The notes under the pieces are model-generated. The model worked only from the letters and a program-made list of their open reading frames with translations, was not told the DNA's origin and searched no databases. Positions 8,775 through 16,758 of a stretch of 64,000 nucleotides of DNA are shown here, piece by piece. The DNA is from an uncultured Candidatus Saccharibacteria bacterium (GTDB taxonomy: Bacteria > Patescibacteriota > Saccharimonadia > Saccharimonadales > Saccharimonadaceae), in the NCBI GenBank assembly GCA_946222675.1, contig CAMIMA010000002.1, forward strand, positions 62,001 through 126,000, written 5' to 3'. The position numbers and the translations under genes are program-made. Within the stretch, counting starts at the first letter, position 1. Every line of letters starts with the position of its first letter.

Positions 8775-9356
8775 ATGGCCGACAATAACATGTCTGCGTC
8801 GGGTACAACTATGAGGCCAAATGCCGATATCGTTCGTTTCTGCGTCGCAGCTAAGGAAATGCGCCCTTACCGCAGCAGTATCTCTGGCGCATATTACCGT
8901 CAAAGAGATGCCGGTGAAGTCGTACCAGCCGTACTCGAGGAAGCTCATCGTTGCTTCTCCAATTTATATCAAAGGATTGATAAATGTTTTAATCCAGAGC
9001 ATGACGGGGAAGTTACTCCATCAGCTAAGCAGTTAGAATCAATTGCAGTTGATGCAGCAGAAGCTTATCGTATGGTAAAAAAGCTTGGCGATTACGCTAA
9101 AAATGCTCAATCATACGACCCATGCTGGACTATAATTTATAGTTCTACTCGTCAGATTGAACGTAATAGTTGGCTTTTAACGCTAGTTGACTGCTGCGTA
9201 GCAATCAAAGAGTTAATTAGCGACCCAAAAGTGTCGTTTGCCGAGATTTATAGGCGATCAATTTACCGATTTAATCACCGCAACGATACAATTCGTTCGA
9301 CTAATCATGGCGCTGAGCGCAATAGTACTTACACCAAGTACCGCAAAAATTTTTAA
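8775..9356 (+). CDS. Hypothetical protein, paralogue of the 9502 product
   Basis: A 193-residue soluble, probably helical protein of no recognised family. The frame runs back to a TTG at 8757, but the ATG at 8775, preceded by AAAGGA, is the likely start. The middle part aligns with the next gene: an RxSxISG-like segment, a short FNP motif, a PSxxQ/E helix, a KxLxDYAKN-like helix, then an ST..(I/L).RNS.L..L.D.C block. The C terminus is basic and rich in Arg, Asn and Tyr. It has its own sigma70-type promoter and terminator, so it is a monocistronic, probably well-expressed gene. Confidence 0.65.
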   Translation: MADNNMSASGTTMRPNADIVRFCVAAKEMRPYRSSISGAYYRQRDAGEVVPAVLEEAHRCFSNLYQRIDKCFNPEHDGEVTPSAKQLESIAVDAAEAYRMVKKLGDYAKNAQSYDPCWTIIYSSTRQIERNSWLLTLVDCCVAIKELISDPKVSFAEIYRRSIYRFNHRNDTIRSTNHGAERNSTYTKYRKNF

Positions 9357-9381
9357 GTCTTACCATATCAACATCCCACCC

Positions 9382-9411
9382 AGGGGCGACACTAGTCGCC
9401 CCTCTTTCTTT
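9382..9411 (+). terminator. Terminator after the 8775 gene
   Basis: AGGGGCGAC pairs with GTCGCCCCT around a 4-base loop and is followed by CTTTCTTT. Confidence 0.9.
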
Positions 9412-9423
9412 AATATGTACTGA

Positions 9424-9501
9424 TTGACAAATTAGCAATAACGTGATACAATACAAAAACTTGGTGAATACCGAGTGTACATTACATGAGAGGATATAGA
9501 T
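9424..9501 (+). promoter_or_regulatory. Promoter and hairpin leader of the 9502 gene
   Basis: TTGACA (9424-9429) and TACAAT (9447-9452) have 17-base spacing. The ~42-nt leader contains a CTTGGT/ACCGAG hairpin with a GAAT loop and then an AGAGGAT ribosome-binding site. Confidence 0.75.
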
Positions 9502-10086
9502 ATGGTAACACTAGTAGTGGAAGATGAACCGTTGTTGCAGGAATTGTCGCCTGATATCCGCACTATCTTTAGATTGTCTGGAGATATCAGATATTACGAC
9601 AACATCATTAGTGGCATTATGCGCAGAAACGACAGTCCAAAGGACGAAGTTTATTCTGCTTTAGTACCTGTTGTCGATACTTGGCACGAAATGAGCGTGA
9701 CACTAGACTCCAGATTCAATCCAAGCGGTGCGAATGTGCCATCTCTTGCTGAATATAGCGAATTACATGCTATGGCATTAGCCGCTAAGCGGTTATTTGA
9801 AAGGTTAGTTGATAAAATTCAACATGCTACTGATGTGTATTGGGCAAAATTAACGCCAAGTACCACGCGCCTCTGGCGTAATAGTAGACTCGACCAATTA
9901 ATTGACATCTGCCAACGCATATTGGATATCTTTAGAGGTAAGCGAAGCCATTATTTGCTAACCAAATCATACCGCAATGCGGCATGGGTTTACATCAATC
10001 GTGATACGGTTAGGGTTAGTATCAGTGACAATAAGCTTTACCTACACAATCATAAAAGATGTCATCCATTCTTCTCAGCAAATTAA
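9502..10086 (+). CDS. Hypothetical protein, paralogue of the 8775 product
   Basis: A 194-residue protein, probably mostly helical, with no recognisable family. It aligns with the preceding gene across the central region (ISG, FNP, a PSLAEYSEL helix, then ST..LWRNSRLDQLIDIC), at low identity but in the same order, so the two arose by an old tandem duplication. The C terminus differs and ends in a His/Cys-containing tail (NHKRCHPFF). No signal peptide or membrane helix is seen. It has its own promoter and terminator. Confidence 0.65.
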   Translation: MVTLVVEDEPLLQELSPDIRTIFRLSGDIRYYDNIISGIMRRNDSPKDEVYSALVPVVDTWHEMSVTLDSRFNPSGANVPSLAEYSELHAMALAAKRLFERLVDKIQHATDVYWAKLTPSTTRLWRNSRLDQLIDICQRILDIFRGKRSHYLLTKSYRNAAWVYINRDTVRVSISDNKLYLHNHKRCHPFFSAN

Positions 10087-10105
10087 GGTAAGATAATTAC
10101 CACCC

Positions 10106-10132
10106 GAGAGGCACTAAGTGCCTCTCTTTTAT
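10106..10132 (+). terminator. Terminator after the 9502 gene
   Basis: GAGAGGCAC pairs with GTGCCTCTC around TAA and is followed by TTTTATTT. Confidence 0.92.
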
Positions 10133-10170
10133 TTGTGATTATAGATATTTTGTGGTAAAATATATTTGAT

Positions 10171-10392
10171 ATGGCAAAGAGTAATAGCAAGTCAAAGCGC
10201 AAGTTCATTGGCTTAGTAAGTCCAGATGGCAAGACCCGTCTTTACACAACGGTCAACCCACAGAACCGCACTAACAGTAGCCAAGGTAAATTGACGCTTA
10301 AGAAGTACAACCCAAGGACTCGCCAGCATGAGGTCTTCACCGAAACCAAGAAGAACCTCGGTCGCAACGAAGTCAAACCAAAGAAGCACTAG
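10171..10392 (+). CDS. rpmG: Ribosomal protein bL33, cysteine-free type
   Basis: A 73-residue basic protein of the large ribosomal subunit. The core pattern IGLVSPDGKTRLYTTVNPQN, then KLTLKKYNPRTRQHEVF, matches bL33. No cysteines are present, so it is the zinc-independent form. It is longer than the usual 50-55 residues because of basic N- and C-terminal extensions. A TAAAAT lies nine bases before the ATG. A terminator follows directly. Confidence 0.82.
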   Translation: MAKSNSKSKRKFIGLVSPDGKTRLYTTVNPQNRTNSSQGKLTLKKYNPRTRQHEVFTETKKNLGRNEVKPKKH

Positions 10393-10400
10393 TCTTCTAA

Positions 10401-10428
10401 AATACCGCTCCTCTAAGGAGCGGTATTT
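10401..10428. terminator. Bidirectional terminator between rpmG and the minus-strand operon
   Basis: AATACCGCTCC pairs with GGAGCGGTATT around a short TCTAA loop. A-rich and T-rich flanks on both sides suit the two convergent transcripts, and it touches the stop codon of the minus-strand gene. Confidence 0.85.
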
Positions 10429-11080
10429 ATTCTGTCGGCGTCCGCCAATCCGTAAAATCGATCTTATTGGCCAGCCACACGCCAATGCGCAACATCTTAT
10501 CTAGCGTGACTAGATGTGTCGGGTAGGCCAGAGAATACAAATAGACTTTTTTGAAGTTAAACTCAACATCAATATCCGTAAAATAGGCCGCTAGCATATT
10601 TTGCACGTCCACAGTCAGCACCTTCTCAAGACGCGCGATATCTTCCGGCAATACATAAATCGCAAATTGCTTTACAAATGAGTCAACCAACGGGCAACTG
10701 AGACTAGCTGGGTCAAGCTCGTACATTGGTAAGTACGAAATCAGCGATACACCATAGCCTTGGTCGTTGTTACGATTGTGTAAATAAATATGTGGCATAA
10801 GCGCCTGATTCATATCCGCTTGGCAAATAGTCCAAGTGCGCCGCGTATCACCACCAGCACCGTACAAATTGTGCGAACGTTGCAGCAAATGAACCCGGTG
10901 CCCACCAGCATAGCCAGTAGTGTAATTCTCGTCAATCTGATCTGGTGAAGCCGTAATCCCGCGCACGGGGGTATAGTCAGCATCACGCCCAGCGATTGCT
11001 GTGCCATAATATACCAGCCCATACTGCGACGCCATTTTACCGAAGGCGGGGCGATCATATTTACTTGGACGAAACTTCAT
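10427..11080 (-). CDS. Hypothetical protein of the glucan operon
   Basis: A 217-residue protein of unknown family and the last gene of the four-gene minus-strand operon. It overlaps the end of the GH15-like gene by 20 bases, so expression is coupled. It is soluble, aromatic-rich and shows no signal peptide. A Gly/Tyr-rich stretch lies at about residues 50-75 (ENYTTGYAGGHRVHLL). No catalytic motif is recognised. Context suggests a role with polysaccharide synthesis or turnover, but this is inference only. Confidence 0.65.
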   Translation of the reverse strand: MKFRPSKYDRPAFGKMASQYGLVYYGTAIAGRDADYTPVRGITASPDQIDENYTTGYAGGHRVHLLQRSHNLYGAGGDTRRTWTICQADMNQALMPHIYLHNRNNDQGYGVSLISYLPMYELDPASLSCPLVDSFVKQFAIYVLPEDIARLEKVLTVDVQNMLAAYFTDIDVEFNFKKVYLYSLAYPTHLVTLDKMLRIGVWLANKIDFTDWRTPTE

Positions 11081-12755
11081 TAATCTCCTCGACGCGAATA
11101 CCCAAAAAATTACTTAGCTCAGCAATTGGCGAATGCCCCAAAGCCTCAAGCGATAAATCTAACGCACGCGTAAACGGCGAACGCCCCGAACGGTCAGTGG
11201 TAGGCGACACGTTAATTGCCTCTGCCGCCATACGGTAACTAATCGAGCCAGCGTCATCCTTAAATTGCTCATCGGCCAAATCAGCCAGCGCGTACAACGC
11301 TCGCTGCACCATGGCATCAACTTCCACACTTAATGAACAGTCGTTATCTCGACCCCAACTCCGGTACGACGGGCGCAATCGCAAGCGGTCGTGATCCACT
11401 GAATTAGCCAGCTTGGTTGCAAGCGGGGCAATCAGCTTCTTGTAAATCGACTTCCACTCTGTCACCTTGTCACCCATCTGAAGCGCCTGACGAACAGCAA
11501 AGTTGAAACCTAAAATCAGCATCGCTACCACATCCAACTCTACCGGCGATACTGGTTTACCATTCTGTACCAAGGCATGACGGTTACCGATTGGTGCACC
11601 ATCTGCGCGGTAGCGATCGTTAAAGTAGACACTATCCGCTTGAACGCGCGCCAAATAATTATATAGCGATAAAACTTCTTTCGTGTAGCCGAGGTAGGCG
11701 TAGCAAGGCGCCGCATAGGCCGCTGCCATCACCTGACAGTGTTGGTTAGAACCAGCAGGATGGGCGAGCGGTTTCAATGGGTCACCGCTTTCACACTCAT
11801 AGCGCAACAAATCAGAAATCACTGCGCCGTGATTGTCAGTCGCCGCCTTTAGCGCCACCAAATCATTAATATATTTCGCTAAATCAATTGGATATTGTGC
11901 CGACTGTTGCCGCGTATTCAAGGCGCCCAACGCTGGCTTAATCCATTCCGCCCAGTGGTCGTTAGTGTTACGAAGGCGCGATGCGATATCTTCACGTGCA
12001 AACTTACTAAGTTCAGTAACGGCCGCATTATAATCTGCGCCCGCCGTTAAGTGATAGCAAACGCGTGCCGAAGCTAGTGGGGCAATATCAAGGTTAAACT
12101 CCATAATGGAATCGGTTAGTCCGTGCTCAATTGAGTTGCCCGAGAGGCCACCATCCGCAGCATCGTACCACGTGCCAGCCATATAATTCTCGCCGCTAGC
12201 ATCATTGCCAAACCGGCCCACACTAAAGCCCGACCAGCCAGCATCCTTTTGGTTGTAAACATATCCGGTTGCAGCGTAAGCCGCTAACTGCCCATAATGA
12301 CAAATTGCCGGCAACTTCAACTGCGGCACCGTGCCTGCCGGCAAGTATTCAACCGTATCGTCATCGTGCTGACTGAGCACGAATGACTGATAGAGGTAAA
12401 GCTTGGCGTGGCGCGGTCGATTAGCGGTATTAATAACATGAAAATTACGCACTAAAACATTTAGGTCATAGTCAACAAAGTCCTGAATCTCAACCCGAAA
12501 ATTTAGCCATGGATTATCCGCCACCACGTGGCTAATTGGTCGCCCTGGATAGTACGACAACTTAATATTCCATGTGCCATCGTCAAGCCAATGGATTGCG
12601 CCATCGGCAAATAAGCCGATTTTATGCGGCAAGGCATTGCGCATTAAAGCATTGTTGCCCCCCACAAATGGGAAGTAAAGCTCATAAACAGCGCCCGACT
12701 CATTCAAATTAACCGCCAGACTGCCGTTTGAAAGAAGGAGGTTTTTATTTGACAT
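11061..12755 (-). CDS. GH15-like (glucoamylase-fold) protein
   Basis: A 564-residue protein resembling glycoside hydrolase family 15: an N-terminal super-beta-sandwich domain (LLLSNGSLAVNLNESG, VYELYFPFVGG) then an (alpha/alpha)6-barrel region. The frame extends to 12821, but the ATG at 12755 has an AGGAG five bases upstream. GH15 enzymes release glucose from alpha-glucan ends. The segment PSYRSWGRDND occupies the place where active members usually have a Trp-Glu general acid; here it is Trp-Gly, so activity may be altered. It follows the GH57 stop by one base, so the operon is tightly coupled. Confidence 0.75.
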   Translation of the reverse strand: MSNKNLLLSNGSLAVNLNESGAVYELYFPFVGGNNALMRNALPHKIGLFADGAIHWLDDGTWNIKLSYYPGRPISHVVADNPWLNFRVEIQDFVDYDLNVLVRNFHVINTANRPRHAKLYLYQSFVLSQHDDDTVEYLPAGTVPQLKLPAICHYGQLAAYAATGYVYNQKDAGWSGFSVGRFGNDASGENYMAGTWYDAADGGLSGNSIEHGLTDSIMEFNLDIAPLASARVCYHLTAGADYNAAVTELSKFAREDIASRLRNTNDHWAEWIKPALGALNTRQQSAQYPIDLAKYINDLVALKAATDNHGAVISDLLRYECESGDPLKPLAHPAGSNQHCQVMAAAYAAPCYAYLGYTKEVLSLYNYLARVQADSVYFNDRYRADGAPIGNRHALVQNGKPVSPVELDVVAMLILGFNFAVRQALQMGDKVTEWKSIYKKLIAPLATKLANSVDHDRLRLRPSYRSWGRDNDCSLSVEVDAMVQRALYALADLADEQFKDDAGSISYRMAAEAINVSPTTDRSGRSPFTRALDLSLEALGHSPIAELSNFLGIRVEEINEVSSK

Positions 12756-12756
12756 A

Positions 12757-13959
12757 TTATCTCCTAGCTTGATTAGCAGATTGATATTCGACCAGGCGAT
12801 ATCGGATATCGCGCAGAGCATTCATGTAATACAAAAATGCGTCGTATGGTGACTTATATGGCGAGAAGTAGGCATGAACGTCGCCATCCTTCCAGTATTT
12901 TGTGCTCATATAATAGACGTGGTCTGAGGTGGTAAGACGGCGCCAATCGCCAATTAGCTTAATGTCGCCCGTCGCCATCACTGCTGGCGCAAGTGAATAA
13001 ACGTAGTGTTGGCATTCCTGCTGCATACGGTTGCCGAGCCAAGCCGAAAGGTCGCGCTCCGAATCCGCCCAGGTGGTCGTGTATGGCACGCTGAGAGTAT
13101 CGGATGGCTTTTCGCTCTCGGCCGCTTCTGTAATAGTCATAAACTTGTGATCGGGGTTGGCTAGCCACTGCTTTGGCAGCTCGCGCAAGAAGTCGAAAAT
13201 GCCAGTATCAGCCCACTGGTGCTCACCGAATGTCTCATAATCAAGGAAGAGGTTGACTAGTGGTGAATCTTTATCAGCATCGAGCCAGCTGATATACTTG
13301 TTAACCGTCAGCGGATATTCCTTCCAAGATTGGTCGGAGAAGCGGAATGCAATATCGTCACTTAACTTATAATCTTTTAGAAGTAGGCGAATATTTGCGG
13401 CATGTTCCGGTTGATAAACGTAATTTGGGCTACGCCATCCAAGAATTTTATCCCAGCCTTCAGCTAACACAGCCTTATAACCATGAACTTCAGCCCATTT
13501 GCCAAGGTCGTTATTATAAGCTAACTCAGTATTGCGGAAGGCAGTTGGCGTCACGCCAAATAATTCTTGGACGCGCTTGGCGTGGAGTGCCACTTGGCGG
13601 TCAAATTCGGCGCGGTTATAGAAAAAGGCTAGTGAATGGTAATATGTCTCACCAACTATTTCAACGCGGCCAGTCTTTACTAGACTACGAAAACTATCCA
13701 ACACCTCTGGCGCGTATTGTTCGCACTGCTCAATAAAGGTGCCAGTAATTGAAATGCTAAGCTTAAACTCGGGGTACTTGTCAAGCAAATCCTTCAGTAC
13801 GGCGTTGGTTGGCAAGTAAGACTTGGCTGCAATCTTGCGCAAAATGCGCGGGTTATTGCTACCAAAATAATCATGGCTATTACCCGTATCAAACGCTGTG
13901 TACTCACGCACGCGCCACGGCTGATGCACATGTAAATATAACTGAATCGACTTAGACAT
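12757..13959 (-). CDS. Family 57 glycoside hydrolase (alpha-amylase/transferase type)
   Basis: A 400-residue GH57 enzyme. Motif 1 is HVHQPWR (residues 10-16). The expected nucleophile is Glu145 in FRNTELAYNND and the expected acid/base is Asp240 in FLDYETFGEH, so the catalytic pair appears intact. The family cleaves or transfers alpha-1,4-glucan; amylase, 4-alpha-glucanotransferase and branching activities all occur, and the sequence alone does not decide between them. There is no signal peptide, so it acts on cytoplasmic glucan. The start has an AAGGAGG site and overlaps the end of the GT4 gene by 8 bases. Confidence 0.88.
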   Translation of the reverse strand: MSKSIQLYLHVHQPWRVREYTAFDTGNSHDYFGSNNPRILRKIAAKSYLPTNAVLKDLLDKYPEFKLSISITGTFIEQCEQYAPEVLDSFRSLVKTGRVEIVGETYYHSLAFFYNRAEFDRQVALHAKRVQELFGVTPTAFRNTELAYNNDLGKWAEVHGYKAVLAEGWDKILGWRSPNYVYQPEHAANIRLLLKDYKLSDDIAFRFSDQSWKEYPLTVNKYISWLDADKDSPLVNLFLDYETFGEHQWADTGIFDFLRELPKQWLANPDHKFMTITEAAESEKPSDTLSVPYTTTWADSERDLSAWLGNRMQQECQHYVYSLAPAVMATGDIKLIGDWRRLTTSDHVYYMSTKYWKDGDVHAYFSPYKSPYDAFLYYMNALRDIRYRLVEYQSANQARR

Positions 13960-15232
13960 ACTCCACCTCCTTGCCTTTACGTCGTGGCCGCTTGGCCTTA
14001 ATTAACTTAACATACTGGCTCGTAATATGACGGGCGACATCACCCCAGTCATAACTGAGGTATTCACGCTTCACACCCTCAACCAATTCCGACCTAAGAG
14101 CATCTGATAACGAAATACCCACAATCTGGTCAGCTAATTTACGCGTATCCCAGTAATCAAACCGCATAATGCTTCGTAACACCTCTCCTGCGCCCGAAGT
14201 CCGTGACAAGAGCAGGGCGGTGTCATAAAAGGCCGCTTCGAGCGCCGTAATGCCAAACGGCTCACTAACCGACGGCATCACAAACATATCCGCCAGCTCA
14301 TAGAGCTCACGGAACTGCACGCCACGCACAAACCCAGTAAATATCACACGGTCAGAAATGCCTAGGTCGGCCGCCATTGCAATTAACTGGTCACGCTGTT
14401 CGCCACTACCGCTGATAACAAATAGTAACTTCGGATTCTTACTAATAGCCAACTCTGCTGCCTGCATCAGATAGGCTAGACCCTTCTGAACGGTCAGACG
14501 CCCAATGCTGACTACTGTGGTATAGCCCATCTCCTGCATCTTACGAATATAAGTGTAATTGTTGCTCATTACTGTCGTGCGCGAGAGCTCGGCCGGGTCA
14601 AGGGCGTTGTGCATTACCTCAACCTTACTAGCCGGAATACCATACTCACGACAAATGATATCCTTCGTAATCTGCGAAACGGCAAAAATACGGTCAGCTA
14701 TCTGCAAGCTATAACACTCGATATCATGAATTAGGGGGTTGCCACGATGACCACCGGCGCGGTCAAACTCCGTGGCGTGAACATGCACTACGAGTGGCTT
14801 ACCGGTTACAGCCTTGACGCGGACGCCAGCCTCCATTGTCAGCCAATCGTGCGCGTGAATTACATCGGCGTCAAGTTTGTGCTGCTTTGCCAGCGCTTCG
14901 CAACGGTCAGCGTACTGATGTGTGGCAGCGACAAAGCCCTTTCCGTAGGCCTTAGCATGGCGGCAAGTGCGTGAGCCGTGGCACCAAATGCAGTTGCCAG
15001 AATAAGCGCCCATCGCAACATAATCACCGTGCTCGTCAACCATCGGGGCCTCTTCCGTCGCTGGAATGACTTGCATAAACTGCTCAGCCTTCGGGTGGTC
15101 TGCCTTGTATGGCAGAACAAACTTAATGTCGACGCCTTGGCCGGCGAGAGCCTTAGCCATCTGGTAACAAGCCACACCCAAGCCTCCGCTGTTGTGCGGT
15201 GGAAGCTCCCAGCCTAGCATCAACAATTTCAT
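13952..15232 (-). CDS. GT4 glycosyltransferase (glycogen synthase-like)
   Basis: A 426-residue GT-B fold glycosyltransferase. The N-terminal glycine motif GWELPPHNSGGLGVACYQMAK matches sucrose/glycogen synthase-like GT4 enzymes. The C-terminal half has SIGRLTVQKGLAYLMQAAEL, then the donor-binding EPFGITALEA motif with the conserved glutamates. A Cys/His-rich insertion (NCIWCHGSRTCRHAK, about residues 79-93) is unusual and could bind metal. It is the first gene of an operon with GH57 and GH15-like enzymes, so it probably builds or remodels a cytoplasmic alpha-glucan. The sugar donor is not determined. Confidence 0.85.
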   Translation of the reverse strand: MKLLMLGWELPPHNSGGLGVACYQMAKALAGQGVDIKFVLPYKADHPKAEQFMQVIPATEEAPMVDEHGDYVAMGAYSGNCIWCHGSRTCRHAKAYGKGFVAATHQYADRCEALAKQHKLDADVIHAHDWLTMEAGVRVKAVTGKPLVVHVHATEFDRAGGHRGNPLIHDIECYSLQIADRIFAVSQITKDIICREYGIPASKVEVMHNALDPAELSRTTVMSNNYTYIRKMQEMGYTTVVSIGRLTVQKGLAYLMQAAELAISKNPKLLFVISGSGEQRDQLIAMAADLGISDRVIFTGFVRGVQFRELYELADMFVMPSVSEPFGITALEAAFYDTALLLSRTSGAGEVLRSIMRFDYWDTRKLADQIVGISLSDALRSELVEGVKREYLSYDWGDVARHITSQYVKLIKAKRPRRKGKEVEYV

Positions 15233-15273
15233 TATTTCTTTTCGTCCCCCTCAAACTTACTTAATCTATATTA

Positions 15274-15302
15274 AGTATATACAAAAGCACTTTGGATGTA
15301 AA
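15274..15302 (-). promoter_or_regulatory. Promoter of the glucan operon
   Basis: On the minus strand, TTTACA (15302-15297) and TATACT (15279-15274) are separated by 17 bases, upstream of the GT4 start at 15232. The rest of the 15233-15419 gap holds no convincing gene. Confidence 0.6.
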
Positions 15303-15419
15303 TACTTAAATGACAAATACACAATTTAACAACACTTATTAGAGGTATAATTTTATAAATTCCCGTGAATGGCAACGCATAATTGACACGAAAAATAATC
15401 TCTATATAATAGAAAGCAT

Positions 15420-15495
15420 ACGGGCGTAGCTCAGTTGGTAGAGCATAGGTCTCCAAAACCTAGTGTCGGGGGTTCAAGTCCCTCCGCCCGTGCCA
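15420..15495 (+). tRNA. tRNA-Trp (anticodon CCA)
   Basis: The acceptor ACGGGCG pairs with CGCCCGT, and the stem AGGT/ACCT region encloses CTCCAAA, giving anticodon CCA. CCA is encoded at the 3' end. A CCA anticodon reads UGG only, in line with UGA being a stop in this genome. Confidence 0.97.
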
Positions 15496-15566
15496 AGTGT
15501 ACAGTTTTGTCGTTGTCTGTACACTAGGTAATCAACAATCAAAGATTGTTGGCATAGAACAGCCCG

Positions 15567-15590
15567 GGGCGCTTCGGCGCCCTATTTGTA
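15567..15590 (+). terminator. Terminator after tRNA-Trp
   Basis: GGGCGC/GCGCCC with a TTCG tetraloop is followed by a T-rich tract. Confidence 0.8.
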
Positions 15591-15638
15591 TGGTTTATTT
15601 TTGCGAGATTTTATTAATGTGCTAAAATGTTATTAGTT

Positions 15639-16259
15639 ATGAGGGAGCGAGATACGTCAAACCTAAGTTCCAACAGCCCGATTGCCATCGTAATGGTTGG
15701 GCTGCCGGGGTCGGGGAAGTCATTTTTTGCTGAGCAATTTGCTAAAGCAGTGGGCCTAGCCATCGCCAGTCAGGACCGTATTCGCTGGATGCTATTCGCC
15801 ACCCATACTTACGAAGAAAACGAAAACGACATCGTTCGTCAAGTTGACGGCTTGCTCATTGAGCAGCTCTTTCGCACAAGGCGCTCATTCGTGATTGACG
15901 GCGGCTATAACACCATGGCGGAGCGCAATTTACTACGTCAACGTTGCCGTCGCGCTGGCTACAAGACACTGTTTGTCGTCGTGCAAACCGACTTACCAAC
16001 CGCTAAGCACCGCGCAATGAACTACCAGTCTGACCGTAATCCAGTTGAAATTTACAACCAAGACCTCACGCCCGAACTGTTCGATCGCCTCAGTAAAGAT
16101 TACCAAGCCCCAACCGTTGACAACAATCACGTGGTAGTGATTAGCGGTAAGCACAATTTTAACGCTCAAGCGCGCAATATCTTAAAGCACATCATGGCGA
16201 CCAACCGGTCATTCCTCGACCAACGCCGTGGCAGTAGTTCCAATGACGCCAAAGCTTGA
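15639..16259 (+). CDS. Predicted P-loop kinase (AAA_33 / zeta-toxin-like fold)
   Basis: A 206-residue ATP-binding protein. The Walker A motif VGLPGSGKSFFAEQFA is at about residues 23-37, followed by a short Asp-Arg (QDRIRWML) typical of small kinases of the AAA_33 group. The substrate is unknown; members include polynucleotide and small-molecule kinases. The frame also offers an ATG at 15627, but that codon lies inside a TAAAAT -10 box, so 15639 is the real start. The end overlaps the metallopeptidase gene by 32 bases. Confidence 0.75.
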   Translation: MRERDTSNLSSNSPIAIVMVGLPGSGKSFFAEQFAKAVGLAIASQDRIRWMLFATHTYEENENDIVRQVDGLLIEQLFRTRRSFVIDGGYNTMAERNLLRQRCRRAGYKTLFVVVQTDLPTAKHRAMNYQSDRNPVEIYNQDLTPELFDRLSKDYQAPTVDNNHVVVISGKHNFNAQARNILKHIMATNRSFLDQRRGSSSNDAKA

Positions 16260-16737
16260 AAACGGCATGTCCATCGGGCGAAAGCACAAGCTTTGCCTCC
16301 GATTGGGTGTGCGCGACAACGTCAAAGTTACCGACAATCAGGTTATTATTACTTATAATAGCAAAACCACAGTTAATCAGGTTAAAGCGATGTTCTCGCG
16401 CGGTGCCGCAACTGCGCTTCGACAAGAGGCTGAGGCCTATTTGCCGCATCGACTTTATCAGCTAGCGTTGCGCTTCGGCTTTCAAATTGACGTCAAAAAA
16501 ATTCGCATCAATCACGCCAAAACCCGCTGGGGCAGCCGCAGCAACAACGGCACCATTTCGCTCAATCTCATGCTTATGATGATGCCGACGGAGCTCTCTG
16601 ACTACGTGCTACTGCACGAGCTCAACCACATCAAACACATGGATCATAGCGCCGCCTTTTGGGCTGACCTAGAGCGCATCTGCCCACAAGCCAAACGCAA
16701 GCGCGACGCGCTCAAAGCCTATACACCATATTTATAG
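16228..16737 (+). CDS. YgjP-like metallopeptidase domain protein
   Basis: A 169-residue protein of the YgjP/DUF45 (M48-related) type. The zinc motif HELNHIKHMDHSAAFW shows two metal histidines in HExxH-like form, with another His further on. The preceding TRWGSRSNNGTISLN segment is a family hallmark. The GTG at 16228 overlaps the kinase gene; an in-frame ATG at 16243 is an alternative start. It is cytoplasmic. Some relatives sit with restriction systems, but nothing here suggests that. The substrate is unknown. Confidence 0.8.
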   Translation: MAVVPMTPKLENGMSIGRKHKLCLRLGVRDNVKVTDNQVIITYNSKTTVNQVKAMFSRGAATALRQEAEAYLPHRLYQLALRFGFQIDVKKIRINHAKTRWGSRSNNGTISLNLMLMMMPTELSDYVLLHELNHIKHMDHSAAFWADLERICPQAKRKRDALKAYTPYL

Positions 16738-16758
16738 CGTTTGTGCTAAAATATAATT

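Noticed and set aside
15271..15456. A 61-residue minus-strand ORF
   Set aside because: It overlaps tRNA-Trp and the glucan-operon promoter and has no ribosome-binding site.
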